NCBI GenBank assembly: GCA_029287335.1
Contig: JARFRI010000286.1
Coordinates: 1 to 7,351 of the forward strand
Length of the DNA: 7,351 nt
Source: Phycisphaera sp.
Lineage (GTDB): Bacteria; Planctomycetota; Phycisphaerae; Phycisphaerales; Phycisphaeraceae
Reading direction: 5' to 3'
Shown: positions 7,247 to 7,351 of the stretch, piece by piece
How positions within the stretch are numbered: position 1 is the first letter of the stretch
How the letters are laid out: every line of letters starts with the position of its first letter
The notes under the pieces: model-generated
Databases searched by the model: none
Told to the model about the DNA's origin: nothing
Seen by the model: the letters and a program-made list of their open reading frames with translations, nothing else
Made by a program: the position numbers and the translations under genes

Positions 7247-7351
7247 TCACGCCTCGGTCAGCTCGCCGATCTCGCGCAGCCGTTTGTAGCGCTTATCCAG
7301 CAGGTTCTCTGTCTTGAAGCGTTTCAAGTCGCGCAGCGCGCCGACGAGGTA
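7247..7351 (-). CDS. accA: C-terminal end of probable acetyl-CoA carboxylase carboxyltransferase alpha subunit (partial)
   Basis: The minus strand is open from the right edge to a TGA at 7247-7249, giving 34 C-terminal residues (ALRDLKRFKTENLLDKRY followed by KRLREIG). The leucine-rich helix ending in LL-x-x-RY-x-x-x-R-x-x-G is typical of the end of AccA, which carries out the carboxyl transfer from biotin to acetyl-CoA in fatty acid synthesis. Strong codon structure and a tail-to-tail arrangement with fmt support a real gene. The identity rests on a short segment, so it is probable rather than certain. Confidence 0.65.
   Translation of the reverse strand, partial: YLVGALRDLKRFKTENLLDKRYKRLREIGELTEA

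Overview
The window looks like part of a chromosome from a Planctomycetota bacterium, most likely a Phycisphaerae-type lineage. The reasons are a secreted iduronate-2-sulfatase-like enzyme, a large lineage-type protein with a carbohydrate-hydrolase-like beta domain, an HU/IHF protein with an acidic tail, few clear Shine-Dalgarno sites, and a GC-rich dispersed-looking inverted repeat. This placement is inferred from gene style; there is no rRNA or other phylogenetic marker.

Layout. Bases 2-2113 (+) hold the 3' part of a large gene whose start lies outside the window. Its product has a helical, DUF4034-like body and a C-terminal jelly-roll domain resembling DUF1080/3-keto-disaccharide hydrolase domains. 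After a 177-base gap comes a secreted sulfatase (2291-3784, +). This runs tail to tail into bioF (3781-5019, -), and the two stop codons overlap. bioF lies 7 bases behind an HU/IHF-family gene (5027-5365, -), so the two are probably one transcript. A plausible sigma70-type promoter for that transcript lies at 5477-5505. A divergent intergenic region of 346 bases follows. Next is the tightly coupled pair def-fmt (5712-7168, +), encoding peptide deformylase and methionyl-tRNA formyltransferase, with a TGATG stop/start overlap. A perfect 23-bp inverted repeat (7164-7238) separates fmt from the end of a convergent gene (7247-7351, -) that resembles the C-terminus of accA.

Function. def and fmt are the classic housekeeping pair: Fmt adds the formyl group to initiator Met-tRNA and Def removes it from new proteins. 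bioF makes a biotin precursor, and the probable accA at the right edge encodes part of a biotin-dependent enzyme, so the two are linked metabolically, although not in one operon. The sulfatase and the upstream protein may both act on sulfated or complex polysaccharides, but that link rests on adjacency and domain type only.

I found no CRISPR array, tRNA, rRNA, transposase or clear defence system. The least explained items are the domain architecture of the first protein and the nested inverted repeat after fmt.
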